The translations under genes and the position numbers were made by a program. From Phytomonospora sp040655735 (GTDB lineage Bacteria; Actinomycetota; Actinomycetes; Mycobacteriales; Micromonosporaceae): 64,000 nt of DNA. Below the pieces are notes generated by a model. It worked only from the letters and a program-made list of their open reading frames with translations, made no database searches and was not told the origin of the DNA. The stretch lies in the NCBI RefSeq assembly GCF_040655735.1, contig NZ_JBFAKK010000002.1:310001-374000 (forward strand). The letters run 5' to 3'. Below are positions 16,512-24,714 of this stretch, piece after piece. The stretch's first letter is position 1. Every line of letters starts with the position of its first letter.

Positions 16512-17659
16512 TGCCCGGTCTGTTGGAGAACCTGGGCCTGCGGTACGGGTGGCCCGAGGAGTACCCCGCGCTCGGCTTCGATCCGGCTCCGGGCCGCTGC
16601 GAGCAGGTCGCGGCGCTGGCGGGTGTCCTGTCGGCGGCGGCCGGCGATGCCGGCGGCTTGGCCGCACGGTGCGCGGCGGCCGCGGGGACCAGTGACGGCT
16701 GGCACGGCGAAGCGGGGGACGCGTTCCGCGGTGCCATGGCGGCGGCCCGTTCGAAGCTGCTGCTGGTGGAGTCCGCGCTGGTCCGTGCCCGTGCGGCTCT
16801 GTCCGGATGGGCCGCCGATCTGAGCGGGATGCAGAATCGCGCCCGCGTCCACGAAAGGGACGCGGCCGAGGCGCAGCGTGCCGTCGCCGACGCGCTGTCG
16901 GCCGTGGACGGTGCGAAGACCGTCGCCGCCCAGGGTGCCTACGAGAAGGCCGTCGCCGCCGCGAGGCGCCTGTCCGTGCAGCATGAGGCACTGGCCGACG
17001 GGGTGGCCGCGGCGCTGCGCGCCGTGGTCGCGAGCGCTCCGGTGGCCGGTGAGATCGCGGATCTCATTCAGGACGCCCCCATCCCCGGCGGGGACCGCAC
17101 GGGGAGCATTTTCAGCCGCAACGCGGACTCGCTGGCGAACCTCGGCGACGTACTCAGCGACATCGGCACCTTCGCGGGCCTCACCGCGCTCAGCCTGGCC
17201 GGCTTGGCGGGCGGCGCCGCGCTCACCGGGGGCGGTGTACCCGCCGCGGTGGCGTTGACGCCCGGCATCGTGATCGCCGGCCAGGTCGGCACGGTCACCG
17301 CGATCGGCGCGGCGGCCCTGCACACGCTCGGGAAGGTGGGCGGCGGCGACGTCAGCTGGACCGACCTCTTGTGGGACGGGTTCGGCATCGTGTCACTCGG
17401 CCTCGGCGGAGGCGTCGACGAGGTCGCCGACCAGTTCATCGCGGCTCCGGCGACGGTGCGGGCCGCCTGGGGGCAGCGGGAGGACACCGAGTCGCACTGG
17501 GACGACTACTGGCAACCGCGGACCTTCGAGCAGCAGGACCACGTGGACACGGCGGGCTTCGTCGGCCGCCTCGGGTACGTGTTCTCGAACGCGTGGGACC
17601 AAGGCGAAGTGGAGTACGGGGACGCCCTTCTGGACGCGGTCATGAAGGAGACGCCGTGA
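16511..17659 (+). CDS. WXG-type large protein, candidate T7SS substrate
   Basis: 382 residues. An N-terminal helical hairpin carries the WxG signature SDGWHGEAGDAF (W at about 64). A long coiled region follows (MQNRARVHERDAAEAQRAVADALSAV...). Then comes a hydrophobic, glycine-rich segment typical of T7SS polymorphic-toxin linkers (LTALSLAGLAGGAALTGGGV...). The C-terminal about 110 residues (SWTDLLWDGFGIVSLGLGGGVDEVADQ... WDDYWQPRTFEQQDHVDTAGFVGRLGYVF) show no toxin motif I can name. GTGA overlap with the next gene. It could be a secreted effector or a structural partner. Confidence 0.6.
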   Translation: MPGLLENLGLRYGWPEEYPALGFDPAPGRCEQVAALAGVLSAAAGDAGGLAARCAAAAGTSDGWHGEAGDAFRGAMAAARSKLLLVESALVRARAALSGWAADLSGMQNRARVHERDAAEAQRAVADALSAVDGAKTVAAQGAYEKAVAAARRLSVQHEALADGVAAALRAVVASAPVAGEIADLIQDAPIPGGDRTGSIFSRNADSLANLGDVLSDIGTFAGLTALSLAGLAGGAALTGGGVPAAVALTPGIVIAGQVGTVTAIGAAALHTLGKVGGGDVSWTDLLWDGFGIVSLGLGGGVDEVADQFIAAPATVRAAWGQREDTESHWDDYWQPRTFEQQDHVDTAGFVGRLGYVFSNAWDQGEVEYGDALLDAVMKETP

Positions 17660-18108
17660 ACACGGTGATGAGCATCCCGACCGCGTTTCGGCCCATCGCA
17701 CCGGAGCCGACCGCACCACCCGGCGCGACACTGCTGTTCCACGGTGCCGCGGTGGACGACCGGGGCCGCGCTGCGGCGGTGCTGACCGTGACCGCGCATC
17801 CGCTGCCGACGGCGTACCGGGCCTCCGCCGGCATCCTCACCGAGCTCGTCGACGTGATGGGTTCGAAGGCCGGTGCTCGGGACCTGCGCCGTGTCGACCT
17901 CCCCTGCGGCCCGGCGGTCGTGGGCATCGGCGTGGACCGGCACGCCGTGGGCCTTGTGGCCACCATGACGGCGACGGTGCCCGACGCGGACGGACGCGGC
18001 GTCCTCTCGCTCGTTCTGGCGGTGCCCGGCGCACGGGACTGGGCCGGTTGGTGCGGTGTCATGACGGGGGTGATGCGAGGGCTTCGGTTCGGTCGCGGGC
18101 GGAGGTGA
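17656..18108 (+). CDS. Third gene of the T7SS cassette, possible immunity or chaperone
   Basis: 150-residue soluble protein, no recognised domain. Its pattern (FRPIAPEPTAPPGATLLFHGAAV..., RRVDLPCGPAVVGIG, LSLVLAVPGARDWAGWCGVMTGVMRGLRFG) resembles small proteins that accompany WXG genes in actinomycetes. GTG at 17656 overlaps the upstream stop (GTGA), so translation is coupled and the protein is probably made in step with the putative substrate. An immunity or dedicated-chaperone role is inference only. Confidence 0.5.
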   Translation: MNTVMSIPTAFRPIAPEPTAPPGATLLFHGAAVDDRGRAAAVLTVTAHPLPTAYRASAGILTELVDVMGSKAGARDLRRVDLPCGPAVVGIGVDRHAVGLVATMTATVPDADGRGVLSLVLAVPGARDWAGWCGVMTGVMRGLRFGRGRR

Positions 18109-18190
18109 GGTGAAGGCGGCCGGCGCGGGTGTCACCGCGACATGGCCGTGAACATCGCCCTCGACTTGCCGCACTCAATAGGCTGTCGGC

Positions 18191-19006
18191 ATGCCAGTCG
18201 ACCCGCCCCCCACCGACCCCACCGTCGCCTACCGCCCCGGCGACCCGCATCCCGACTCGCGCACCGCCGTGGTCACCGGCGCGGGGCGCGGCATCGGCCG
18301 CGAGATCGCGCTGCGCCTGTCGCGGGCGGGACACCGGGTGGCCCTGGTCGCCCGCAGTGAGGAACAGCTGCGCGAGGTCGCCGAACTGTGCCCGAACCCG
18401 ACGATGACGATCCCCCTCGACGTCACCGACCCGCAGGCCGCCGAGACGATCTTCCAGATCACCGAGCGCTGGGCGGGTCAGGTGGAGATCCTGGTCGCCA
18501 ACGCCGGTTCGGCCGGTTCGGCCCCGCTGGCGCGGGTCACCGACGCCGACTGGCAGGCGTCGCTCGACCTCAACCTGACCGCGCCGTTTCGCTGCGTCCG
18601 GCGGGCGGTGCCGAACATGGCGGCGGTCGGGTTCGGCCGGATCGTGGTGATCGCGTCGATGGCGGCCAAGCGCGGGGAGCCCTACATCGCGGCGTACACG
18701 GCGGCCAAGCACGGCGTGCTGGGGCTGGTGCGGTCGGCGGCGGCCGAACTGGCGGGCAAGGGCATCACCGTCAACGCGGTGTGTCCGGCCTATGTGGACA
18801 CTCCGATGACCGACGGCGCGGTCGAGACGATCGTCGCCAAGACCGGCATGAGCGCCGGCGACGCGCGGGCGCGGCTGGAGAACGTGCAGCCGATCGGGCG
18901 GCTGATCAGCGTCGACGAGGTCGCCGACGCGGTGATGTTCTGCGTCGGCAACGCCGCGATCACCGGACAGGGCATCAACATCGACGGAGGGGCGGTCCAG
19001 GGATGA
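18191..19006 (+). CDS. SDR-family oxidoreductase
   Basis: 271-residue NAD(P)-dependent short-chain dehydrogenase. The cofactor loop is TGAGRGIG (29-36), then NAG at 104-106, Ser 156, YTAAK with Tyr 169 and Lys 173, and C-terminal GQGINIDGG. Probably oxidises a hydroxyacyl or hydroxy-aryl intermediate. Overlaps the RidA gene by ATGA. In other actinomycetes (recollection) such SDR-RidA pairs adjoin 2-aminobenzoate-CoA ligases; here the ligase is about 9 kb upstream. A TAGGCT -10 (18179-18184) lies 6 nt before the ATG, suggesting a leaderless mRNA. Confidence 0.88.
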   Translation: MPVDPPPTDPTVAYRPGDPHPDSRTAVVTGAGRGIGREIALRLSRAGHRVALVARSEEQLREVAELCPNPTMTIPLDVTDPQAAETIFQITERWAGQVEILVANAGSAGSAPLARVTDADWQASLDLNLTAPFRCVRRAVPNMAAVGFGRIVVIASMAAKRGEPYIAAYTAAKHGVLGLVRSAAAELAGKGITVNAVCPAYVDTPMTDGAVETIVAKTGMSAGDARARLENVQPIGRLISVDEVADAVMFCVGNAAITGQGINIDGGAVQG

Positions 19007-19401
19007 GCGTCGAACGGGTCAACCCGCCGGAACTGGCCGCTCCCAAGGGATTCACGCACGCCGTGGTCGCCTCCGGCACGCACGTCTACCTCGCCGGGCA
19101 GACCGGCATGGACGCCTCCGGCGCGATCGTCGGCGGCGGGATCGTCGTGCAGTTCCGGCAGGCGCTGTCGAACCTGCTGGCGGCCCTCGCGGCGGCCGGC
19201 GGCACCCCCGACCGGCTCGCGCAGCTGCGCGTGTACATAGTGGACGTCGAGGCCTACCGGGCCGCGTCGCGCGAGATCGGCGCCGTGTGGCGGGAACTGG
19301 CCGGATCGGACTACCCGGCGATGGCCGGGATCGGCGTCGCGCGGCTGTGGGACGCCGAGGCGCTGGTCGAGGTCGAAGGCGTCGCCGTCCTCGACGGTTG
19401 A
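19003..19401 (+). CDS. RidA/YjgF-family protein
   Basis: 132 residues of the RidA fold: SGTHVYLAGQTGMDASGAIVGGG, then FRQALSNLLAALAAAGG, LRVYIVDVEAYRAA and YPAMAGIGVARLWDAEALVEVEGVAV. Canonical RidA deaminases have an Arg in this last region (R-x-A-V-E-V); here R precedes LWD, and the usual RAAVEV becomes ALVEV, so it may belong to a non-deaminase subgroup. Translationally coupled to the SDR gene by ATGA. Followed by a bidirectional hairpin. Confidence 0.82.
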   Translation: MSVERVNPPELAAPKGFTHAVVASGTHVYLAGQTGMDASGAIVGGGIVVQFRQALSNLLAALAAAGGTPDRLAQLRVYIVDVEAYRAASREIGAVWRELAGSDYPAMAGIGVARLWDAEALVEVEGVAVLDG

Positions 19402-19478
19402 GCGCTTGCGAGGGGCTCGCCGAACGCCTCGGCGCGATCATCCCCGAGAACGCCACCGACCCGGCGCGGTGACGTGGA

Positions 19479-19506
19479 CCGGGGCCGGGTGCGGACCCGG
19501 CCCCGG
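19479..19506. terminator. Bidirectional terminator between ridA-like and TPP-enzyme genes
   Basis: Perfect 11 bp stem CCGGGGCCGGG/CCCGGCCCCGG with a 6 nt loop, between the convergent genes. Confidence 0.75.
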
Positions 19507-19576
19507 ACGTCCGCCGCCTCGGTTCACGAAGAGGTGCGGCCCACTCCGAGTCGCCCGTCCGAGGCGCACCGCACTC

Positions 19577-21508
19577 TCACCACATCGGATGGACCAGACG
19601 TGCCAGCGGATCCTCGGTCCCGCCGGTGTTCGCGAAGTACACGTCGAGGCGCGGCGGCACGCCGTTGGAGCGCGCGCGGTCGCCGTCGAGCCGCGCGGCG
19701 CCGGCACCGTGGGCGTCGGGAACGATGGTGGCGACTTCGACCACGTACGGCCGCCGTTCCTCCGTCACCACCCGCAGCCCTTCGGCGAGCACGGCGGCGA
19801 GTTCGCCCGCGTCTTCGACGGCGGCGCCGTCCACGCCGTATCCCGCGGCCAGGGTGACGAAGCTGAGCTCGGGCGGCGGATCGATGCGCAGGTAGCCGGC
19901 GTCGCCGGTGCTCTTCCAGCCGTAGCTCTGCTCGATGAAGGTCAGCCCCTTGATGAGCGTCTGGTAGCGCCTGTTGTTCAAGACGATGTAGAGGATCGGC
20001 AGGGTGAACTTCGCCGCGGTCCACCACGCGTTCGGGTAGAACAGGGCCGAGCCGTCGCCGATCACGTTGACGACCGTCCGGGTGTCGCCGGCGGCGAGTT
20101 TGATGCCGATCGCCGCGGGCATCGAGAACCCGAGTGAGCCGCCCTGCGTGCTGAAGTAGGCGGACGGGGAGTCGAAGGCGAGGTGCCGCTGGAACATCCC
20201 CGACTCGGAGATGCTCTCGTTGGCCAGCGTCAGCGGTGCCGGGAGATCCGGCTGGAGGCGGGCGAGTTCGAGCGCCACCCGTTCGCCGGTGATACCGGTG
20301 GACTCGTCCTCGAGCACCGCCCGGCCGTGCTCGGTGATGGCCACGTTTCGGTGCTGCGACAGCCGTGTCAGTTCTTCGAGGCGCTCGGCCGTCGCGGCCG
20401 GCCGGTGGTCGGGGTGGGCTCTGGCGGCCTCGGTGATCAGGGGCAGCGTCCGTTTGATGTCGCCGAGCAGGGCGACCTCGCCGTAGCCGTTCTTGCCGAT
20501 CTCCCAGGGATCGTTGTGCAGGTAGACCTGCCGCAGTTGCGACGGGATCAGCGGCCCCTCGTCCCAGTCGAAGATGACCACCTGCGCCTGTGCGTTGAAG
20601 CCGCAGAAGAAGGCGACGTCATGGACGCCCAGGACTTCGCGCATCGCCTGCTGCGTCGGGGGCAGTTCGCCCTGCCAGTGCAGGTCGGGCAGCCAGGGAT
20701 GGTCGCGGTCCTTGGGGTAGTTCGCGTAGCTGCTGAGCTGTTCGCTGTAGACCGGGGCGCCGAGCAGTTCGGCGAGCGCGGCGATCTCGTCCCACGCGTC
20801 GGCGGCGCCGACTCCGTCGCCGGTGACGATGACCGGTCGCTCGGCTCCGGCCAGGGCGGCCGCCGCGCGCCCGACCTCGTCGCGGTCTCCGGTGAATCCG
20901 GCGGCGACGCGTGTGACGGCTGCCGTCGGGCGCACGGTGACCTCGCGGATGAGGAACTCCCACGGGATGGACAGGAACACCGGTCCCGCGGGCGGGGTCA
21001 GCGCGACCTTGATGGCACGCTGCATCGCCAGCGCGAGCTCGTCGGGGCCGCGGACCTCGTAGGACCACTTGGTGTACTGCCCGGCGAGCTGGACGAGGTC
21101 GGAGGCGAGCAGCGGCTCCTGGATGAGCAGGTTGCTGTGCTGCTGCCCGCACAGCACGAGCAGCGGGATGCCCGACTCGGCGGCGTTGAAGAGGTTGCCG
21201 ATCGCGTGGCCGATCCCGGGTGTCACGTGCAGTTCGACGACGCCGGGCCTCCCGCTCTCCCGGGCGTGGCCCATGGCCGCGCCGAGGGCGATGTTCTCGT
21301 GCAGGCAGGGGACGTAGCCGACGCCGCTGCCGGGCACGGCGGTGCCGTCGATGAGCGGGACCTCGTTGGTGCCGGGCACGCCGAACATGCGGTCGATTCC
21401 GGCGGCGCGGAGGTAGTCGAAGATGACGTCTCGGCCGAGATAGGGCTCCTTGGTCGGCGGGTGGTCGGGAATCGCTTCGTGTGCCGGGTTCGTCTGGAGG
21501 CGTGTCAT
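19577..21508 (-). CDS. Thiamine-pyrophosphate enzyme, benzoylformate decarboxylase/acetolactate synthase-like
   Basis: 643 residues with the three-domain TPP fold. The N-terminal PYR domain (RDVIFDYLRAAGIDRMFGVPGTNE..., CLHENIALGAAMGHAR) carries the catalytic Glu in HEN. A central domain follows (ERPVIVTGDGVGAADAWDEI). The C-terminal PP domain has GDGSALFYPNAWW...NN, the Mg-TPP motif. The HEN motif and general layout are closer to decarboxylases acting on 2-oxo acids than to biosynthetic acetolactate synthase, but the substrate is unknown. The C-terminal about 60 residues (LARLVHPMW end) look lineage-specific. ATG at 21508 with GAAGGTGG upstream; a GTG 15 nt earlier is possible. Divergent from the methyltransferase. 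Confidence 0.87.
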   Translation of the reverse strand: MTRLQTNPAHEAIPDHPPTKEPYLGRDVIFDYLRAAGIDRMFGVPGTNEVPLIDGTAVPGSGVGYVPCLHENIALGAAMGHARESGRPGVVELHVTPGIGHAIGNLFNAAESGIPLLVLCGQQHSNLLIQEPLLASDLVQLAGQYTKWSYEVRGPDELALAMQRAIKVALTPPAGPVFLSIPWEFLIREVTVRPTAAVTRVAAGFTGDRDEVGRAAAALAGAERPVIVTGDGVGAADAWDEIAALAELLGAPVYSEQLSSYANYPKDRDHPWLPDLHWQGELPPTQQAMREVLGVHDVAFFCGFNAQAQVVIFDWDEGPLIPSQLRQVYLHNDPWEIGKNGYGEVALLGDIKRTLPLITEAARAHPDHRPAATAERLEELTRLSQHRNVAITEHGRAVLEDESTGITGERVALELARLQPDLPAPLTLANESISESGMFQRHLAFDSPSAYFSTQGGSLGFSMPAAIGIKLAAGDTRTVVNVIGDGSALFYPNAWWTAAKFTLPILYIVLNNRRYQTLIKGLTFIEQSYGWKSTGDAGYLRIDPPPELSFVTLAAGYGVDGAAVEDAGELAAVLAEGLRVVTEERRPYVVEVATIVPDAHGAGAARLDGDRARSNGVPPRLDVYFANTGGTEDPLARLVHPMW

Positions 21509-21802
21509 CGCGCTTGAGGCCACCTTCGGTCGCGGAGATGCGGACGCGGGCGGTTCGGGCGCCGGGGACGGGCGCGGGAGACCACCGCCCTCACACTTTC
21601 GACCCGCCGTGACGGCATGTCAGCGCAACGGGGGACGGACGGCGGCTTTCCGCCGCAAGAGGCGGAAGCCGACGGGGACGGGGCCGGCCGTCGCGGCGGG
21701 ACACCGGGCGAGCGCGCGGGACGACCGCGGAACCCGAGGGCGTCGCCGAACTCGGCGGATAAGGGCTTGCGGCGGTCTCGCGCCGAGATCAGGCTGGGCG
21801 CC
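21509..21802. promoter_or_regulatory. Divergent intergenic region with one hairpin
   Basis: 294 bp between the TPP-enzyme and methyltransferase genes. It contains a stem GGCTTTCCGCC/GGCGGAAGCC (21644-21670, one bulge). No reading frame here looks like a gene. Confidence 0.4.
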
Positions 21803-22612
21803 ATGACCGACCACGTCGAGCGCATGTCCCGCGTCTACAGCCCGGTGACCTGGGACGTCTACGAGCGCCTCGATCGCGGTCTCGACCCCGCCGGTCCCGA
21901 CTCGCTCCACGAGCTGGCCGCCGGGTACCTGTCTCCGGGCGCGCGGATCCTCGACGCCGGCTGCCGCGACGCCTACCACCTGATCCGCCTCCTCGAAGCC
22001 CACGATGCCACCGGTGTGGCCGCCGACCCGGTCGCGCGGCACGTCGCGATGGCGCGCGAGGCCGTCGCCGGATCCGGTCTGGGCGAACGGATCGAGGTCT
22101 TCGCCGGCGTCGCCGAGGAGCTGCCGCACCCCGACGGCCACTTCGACCTGATCTGGGCCCGCGACGTGCTGGAGCAGGTCGCCGACCTGCCCGGCTTCAC
22201 CCGCGCGCTGGCCCGCCTGCTGCGGCCGGGAGGTTGCGTGATCGCCTACACCAACGTGGTCACCGGGCTGCTCGAAGCCGGTGAGGACGCGATGCTGCGC
22301 CGCCATCTCGGCAACGTCCGCGCCAACCTCGACGAGCGCGATCTCCTGGCGGCGTACGCCTCGGCGGGCCTGACCGTCGACCGGCGGATCTCGATCGGCA
22401 CCGAATGGCGCGAGTGGGCCGAGGAGCGCACGCGGCCGGCCTCGGAGTCGCTGCTGCGGCTGGCGAGGTTGCGGCGGCAGCGCGAGTCGGTGGTCGCCGA
22501 GCACGGTCTCGACGTCTACGAACACGTCGAGGCGAACCTGCACTGGCTGCTCTACCAGTTCATGGGCAAGCTCGAACCGGTCGTGCACGTGCTGCGGCAC
22601 GTCAGCGCCTGA
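21803..22612 (+). CDS. Class I SAM-dependent methyltransferase
   Basis: 269 residues. Motif I ARILDAGCRDAYHLIRLL (GxG replaced by GCR), then GVAADPVARHVAMAREAVAGSGL, the acidic post-motif FDLIWARDVLEQVADLPGFTRALARLLRPGG and a C-terminal substrate domain. It resembles UbiE/COQ5-type small-molecule methyltransferases; the substrate is unknown. ATG at 21803. Its 3' end overlaps the convergent membrane-protein gene by 11 nt. Confidence 0.82.
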   Translation: MTDHVERMSRVYSPVTWDVYERLDRGLDPAGPDSLHELAAGYLSPGARILDAGCRDAYHLIRLLEAHDATGVAADPVARHVAMAREAVAGSGLGERIEVFAGVAEELPHPDGHFDLIWARDVLEQVADLPGFTRALARLLRPGGCVIAYTNVVTGLLEAGEDAMLRRHLGNVRANLDERDLLAAYASAGLTVDRRISIGTEWREWAEERTRPASESLLRLARLRRQRESVVAEHGLDVYEHVEANLHWLLYQFMGKLEPVVHVLRHVSA

Positions 22613-23096
22613 TGGTGAAGTACTTCCGCGCGTCGGGGTCGACGAGGGCGTGCAGGTGGCCGCCGACGACCAGGACGTCCTCGGGACGGCAGCCGACGAC
22701 GGCGTCGAAGGGCTCGAAACCGGGGCCGGTCAACCGAAGCGTCACCTTGACGCCGGACTCCCCGTCGATGTCCTTGTCCTCGACGGCGATGATCTCGGCG
22801 ACCGCCGGGAGCCCCGCGATGTCGAGGCGCCGCTGGCGATGCCGCGCGACCGCCGTCGACGCGCCGAACCACAGCCCCGAGGGCAAGATGATCAGGAGCA
22901 CGACCATCGCGCCGATCCACGCGGGCAGCCGCTCGCCCTCGCCGGCGTTGAGGGCCAGCACCACCAGGGCCGGCCCGGCGCCGATCATGAGCAGGCAGCA
23001 GAGGTAGACGAAGAGGGAGCCGATCGGGCCGTGGCGGGCACCGAGACGCATCGAGGTCATCTCCAGCAGCCCGCCGCTTTCGACGGGGTAGGGCAT
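22602..23096 (-). CDS. Two-helix membrane protein with soluble tail
   Basis: 164 residues: two adjacent helices (IGSLFVYLCCLLMIGAGPALVVLAL and IGAMVVLLIILPSGLWFG), then RHRQRR and a cytoplasmic beta-rich tail (GLPAVAEIIAVEDKDIDGESGVKVTLRLTG...). The tail resembles the DUF3592-like 'G..A.A.I..V.DT' pattern of small actinomycete membrane proteins that bind or transmit at the membrane face. Function unknown. ATG at 23096. Confidence 0.65.
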   Translation of the reverse strand: MPYPVESGGLLEMTSMRLGARHGPIGSLFVYLCCLLMIGAGPALVVLALNAGEGERLPAWIGAMVVLLIILPSGLWFGASTAVARHRQRRLDIAGLPAVAEIIAVEDKDIDGESGVKVTLRLTGPGFEPFDAVVGCRPEDVLVVGGHLHALVDPDARKYFTIRR

Positions 23097-23152
23097 GCCC
23101 GGCACGGTAACCGGCGGTGGCCACCGGACGCGGCGCTGTCGGGCGGCCGGGT

Positions 23153-23773
23153 TCAGCTTCGGCGGTCGACCTCGTAGATGCGCTCGACGAGGAGTTCCTC
23201 GGCCCAGTCGGCGCCGGCGTCGAGGTCCAGCCACAGCTGGCTGCGCGGCGGCCCCGCCTCGTCGAGGCCCGACATCGCGATCGTGAAGACACCCGACAGG
23301 GCGTGGAAACCGCCGTCGGGCGAGCGCACGCCCAGCCCGAAGGGGACGGCGATCGCCGCGCGGGTCAAGACCATGCGGTCACCGTCGTCGGTGCGGCGCC
23401 CACCCGTCAGGTGCCGCGGCTCGTCGGTGACCTTCAGCCACTCCACGACGGCGTCGGGCACCTGGTCGGAGAGCATCTCGGAGAGGGAGGTGCGGACGGT
23501 CGCCGCCGGATCCTCGCCCAGCCAGCCGATCCAGCTGTCGGGGGAGACCAGGCGGGAGAAGTCGTCGACAGGGGTGCCCGCGTTCGGGTTCGGCTCGAAC
23601 TCGCCGGTGAGGCGGCCCTCATCGTCGACCCGCCACACGCCCCGCACCGCCTCGGAGGGGATGTAGCCGTCGGGGTCGCCCTCGAAGGCGGGGTCGATCT
23701 CGGCGACCACGCCACCGGGATTCTCCGCCGCCTCGGCGACCAACTCCGGGGTGATTTCGGGCGTCGAGGACAT
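23153..23773 (-). CDS. Type VII secretion system-associated protein-like
   Basis: 206 residues. The first about 60 (ITPELVAEAAENPGGVVAEIDPAF..., IPSEAVRGVWRVDDEGRLTGEFEPNPNAG) match the recurring 'PeLr..A...Pgg....iDPaf......p..gI.G.WrvdeeG.....F.pNP.Y' motif of actinomycete T7SS-associated proteins. The rest is soluble, alpha/beta, unknown. It stands alone among small membrane genes, 5 kb from the three-gene T7SS cassette. Start ATG 23773. The assignment rests on motif resemblance only. Confidence 0.6.
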   Translation of the reverse strand: MSSTPEITPELVAEAAENPGGVVAEIDPAFEGDPDGYIPSEAVRGVWRVDDEGRLTGEFEPNPNAGTPVDDFSRLVSPDSWIGWLGEDPAATVRTSLSEMLSDQVPDAVVEWLKVTDEPRHLTGGRRTDDGDRMVLTRAAIAVPFGLGVRSPDGGFHALSGVFTIAMSGLDEAGPPRSQLWLDLDAGADWAEELLVERIYEVDRRS

Positions 23774-23942
23774 CACGGCTCCAGTTTCGTCACGGCGAAT
23801 GGACGGTGATCTTACGGGAGGGCGGGGAGGGCGGGGGAAGGGTGGAGTCCACATTGGAGGGTAGGCGGGGTTTGGGGCGGGGAGCGGGGCGGGCGAGCGG
23901 CCCTCCCCCTGAAAACCCGCGCGCCGGTGAGGCCGCGCTCCC

Positions 23943-24638
23943 TCAGACCACCCAGACCCTCCCCGTCGCCACCATCCACACCCCGACCGCCGCCAGCACC
24001 GCCACGAAGCCCACCGACACCCGCGTCGTCCACACCGCCGCCGTCCTCCTGCCGGTGTCGCGCAGGTACGCGACCGCCGAGAAGTGCAGGCACACGCCGA
24101 GCACCAAGAAGCACGGCTCGTAGAACGCCAGGTCCCACCACGCCGTCGCCGTCTCGTCGATCCTCGCCCACGCGTCGGGGTAGGCGATGTCGATCACGCC
24201 GAGCAGCGCCAGCGACTTGGTGCTCACCCCGACCACCGCGTGCGCCACGGCGAAGACCGCACCGGCCACGACCGGCGTCAGGCACAGCGGCAGCAGCAGA
24301 GTCCCAGGGATCTCACGGCCACCTCCGACGGGGAACCAGCGCGGGATGCGGCGCACCGCGGGGACCCCCAGGTAGAGGCACGCGACTCCGCCCAGGAGGA
24401 TCAGCAGCCCGGCGAGGTAGCTCGACATCTGGGTCGCGGCCTGGTGTTCGGGTGCCATCTCTCCGGCCATGCCGAGGCCGCCGCCGGCCGCCTGATAGAA
24501 GCGGACGAAGATCGCGTAGAAGGCGGCGAAGCCGAAGCCCCACCAGGCGATCGTGCGGCCGGCGGCCGCGCCGCGAGCCGGGCCCGAAGCCGTCTCGGGA
24601 GCGCCCGAAGGCGCGAGTGCGTGAGTTGCGATGTCCAT
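23943..24638 (-). CDS. Six-helix hypothetical membrane protein
   Basis: 231 residues, about six helices (TIAWWGFGFAAFYAIFVRFYQ; SSYLAGLLILLGGVACLYLGV; LLLPLCLTPVVAGAVFAVAHAV; LALLGVIDIAY; LAFYEPCFLVLGVCLHFSAVAYL; VGFVAVLAAVGVWMVATG). The loop IPRWFPVGGGREIP resembles that of the 678-1223 protein. Immediately upstream (24673-24690) lies CTCCCC/GGGGAG, similar to dyads before that other gene. Function unknown. Confidence 0.65.
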   Translation of the reverse strand: MDIATHALAPSGAPETASGPARGAAAGRTIAWWGFGFAAFYAIFVRFYQAAGGGLGMAGEMAPEHQAATQMSSYLAGLLILLGGVACLYLGVPAVRRIPRWFPVGGGREIPGTLLLPLCLTPVVAGAVFAVAHAVVGVSTKSLALLGVIDIAYPDAWARIDETATAWWDLAFYEPCFLVLGVCLHFSAVAYLRDTGRRTAAVWTTRVSVGFVAVLAAVGVWMVATGRVWVV

Positions 24639-24714
24639 GTGTCGAGGATCCGGCCTGACCCGCCCCGCTCTCCTCCCCTGCGCGGGGGAGCGCGTCACCC
24701 GCGTGAAGGAGAGG

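Noticed and set aside
19287..19472. Possible small gene downstream of ridA (ends NATDPAR)
   Set aside because: Overlaps ridA in another frame and has no start site; at most a relic tail.
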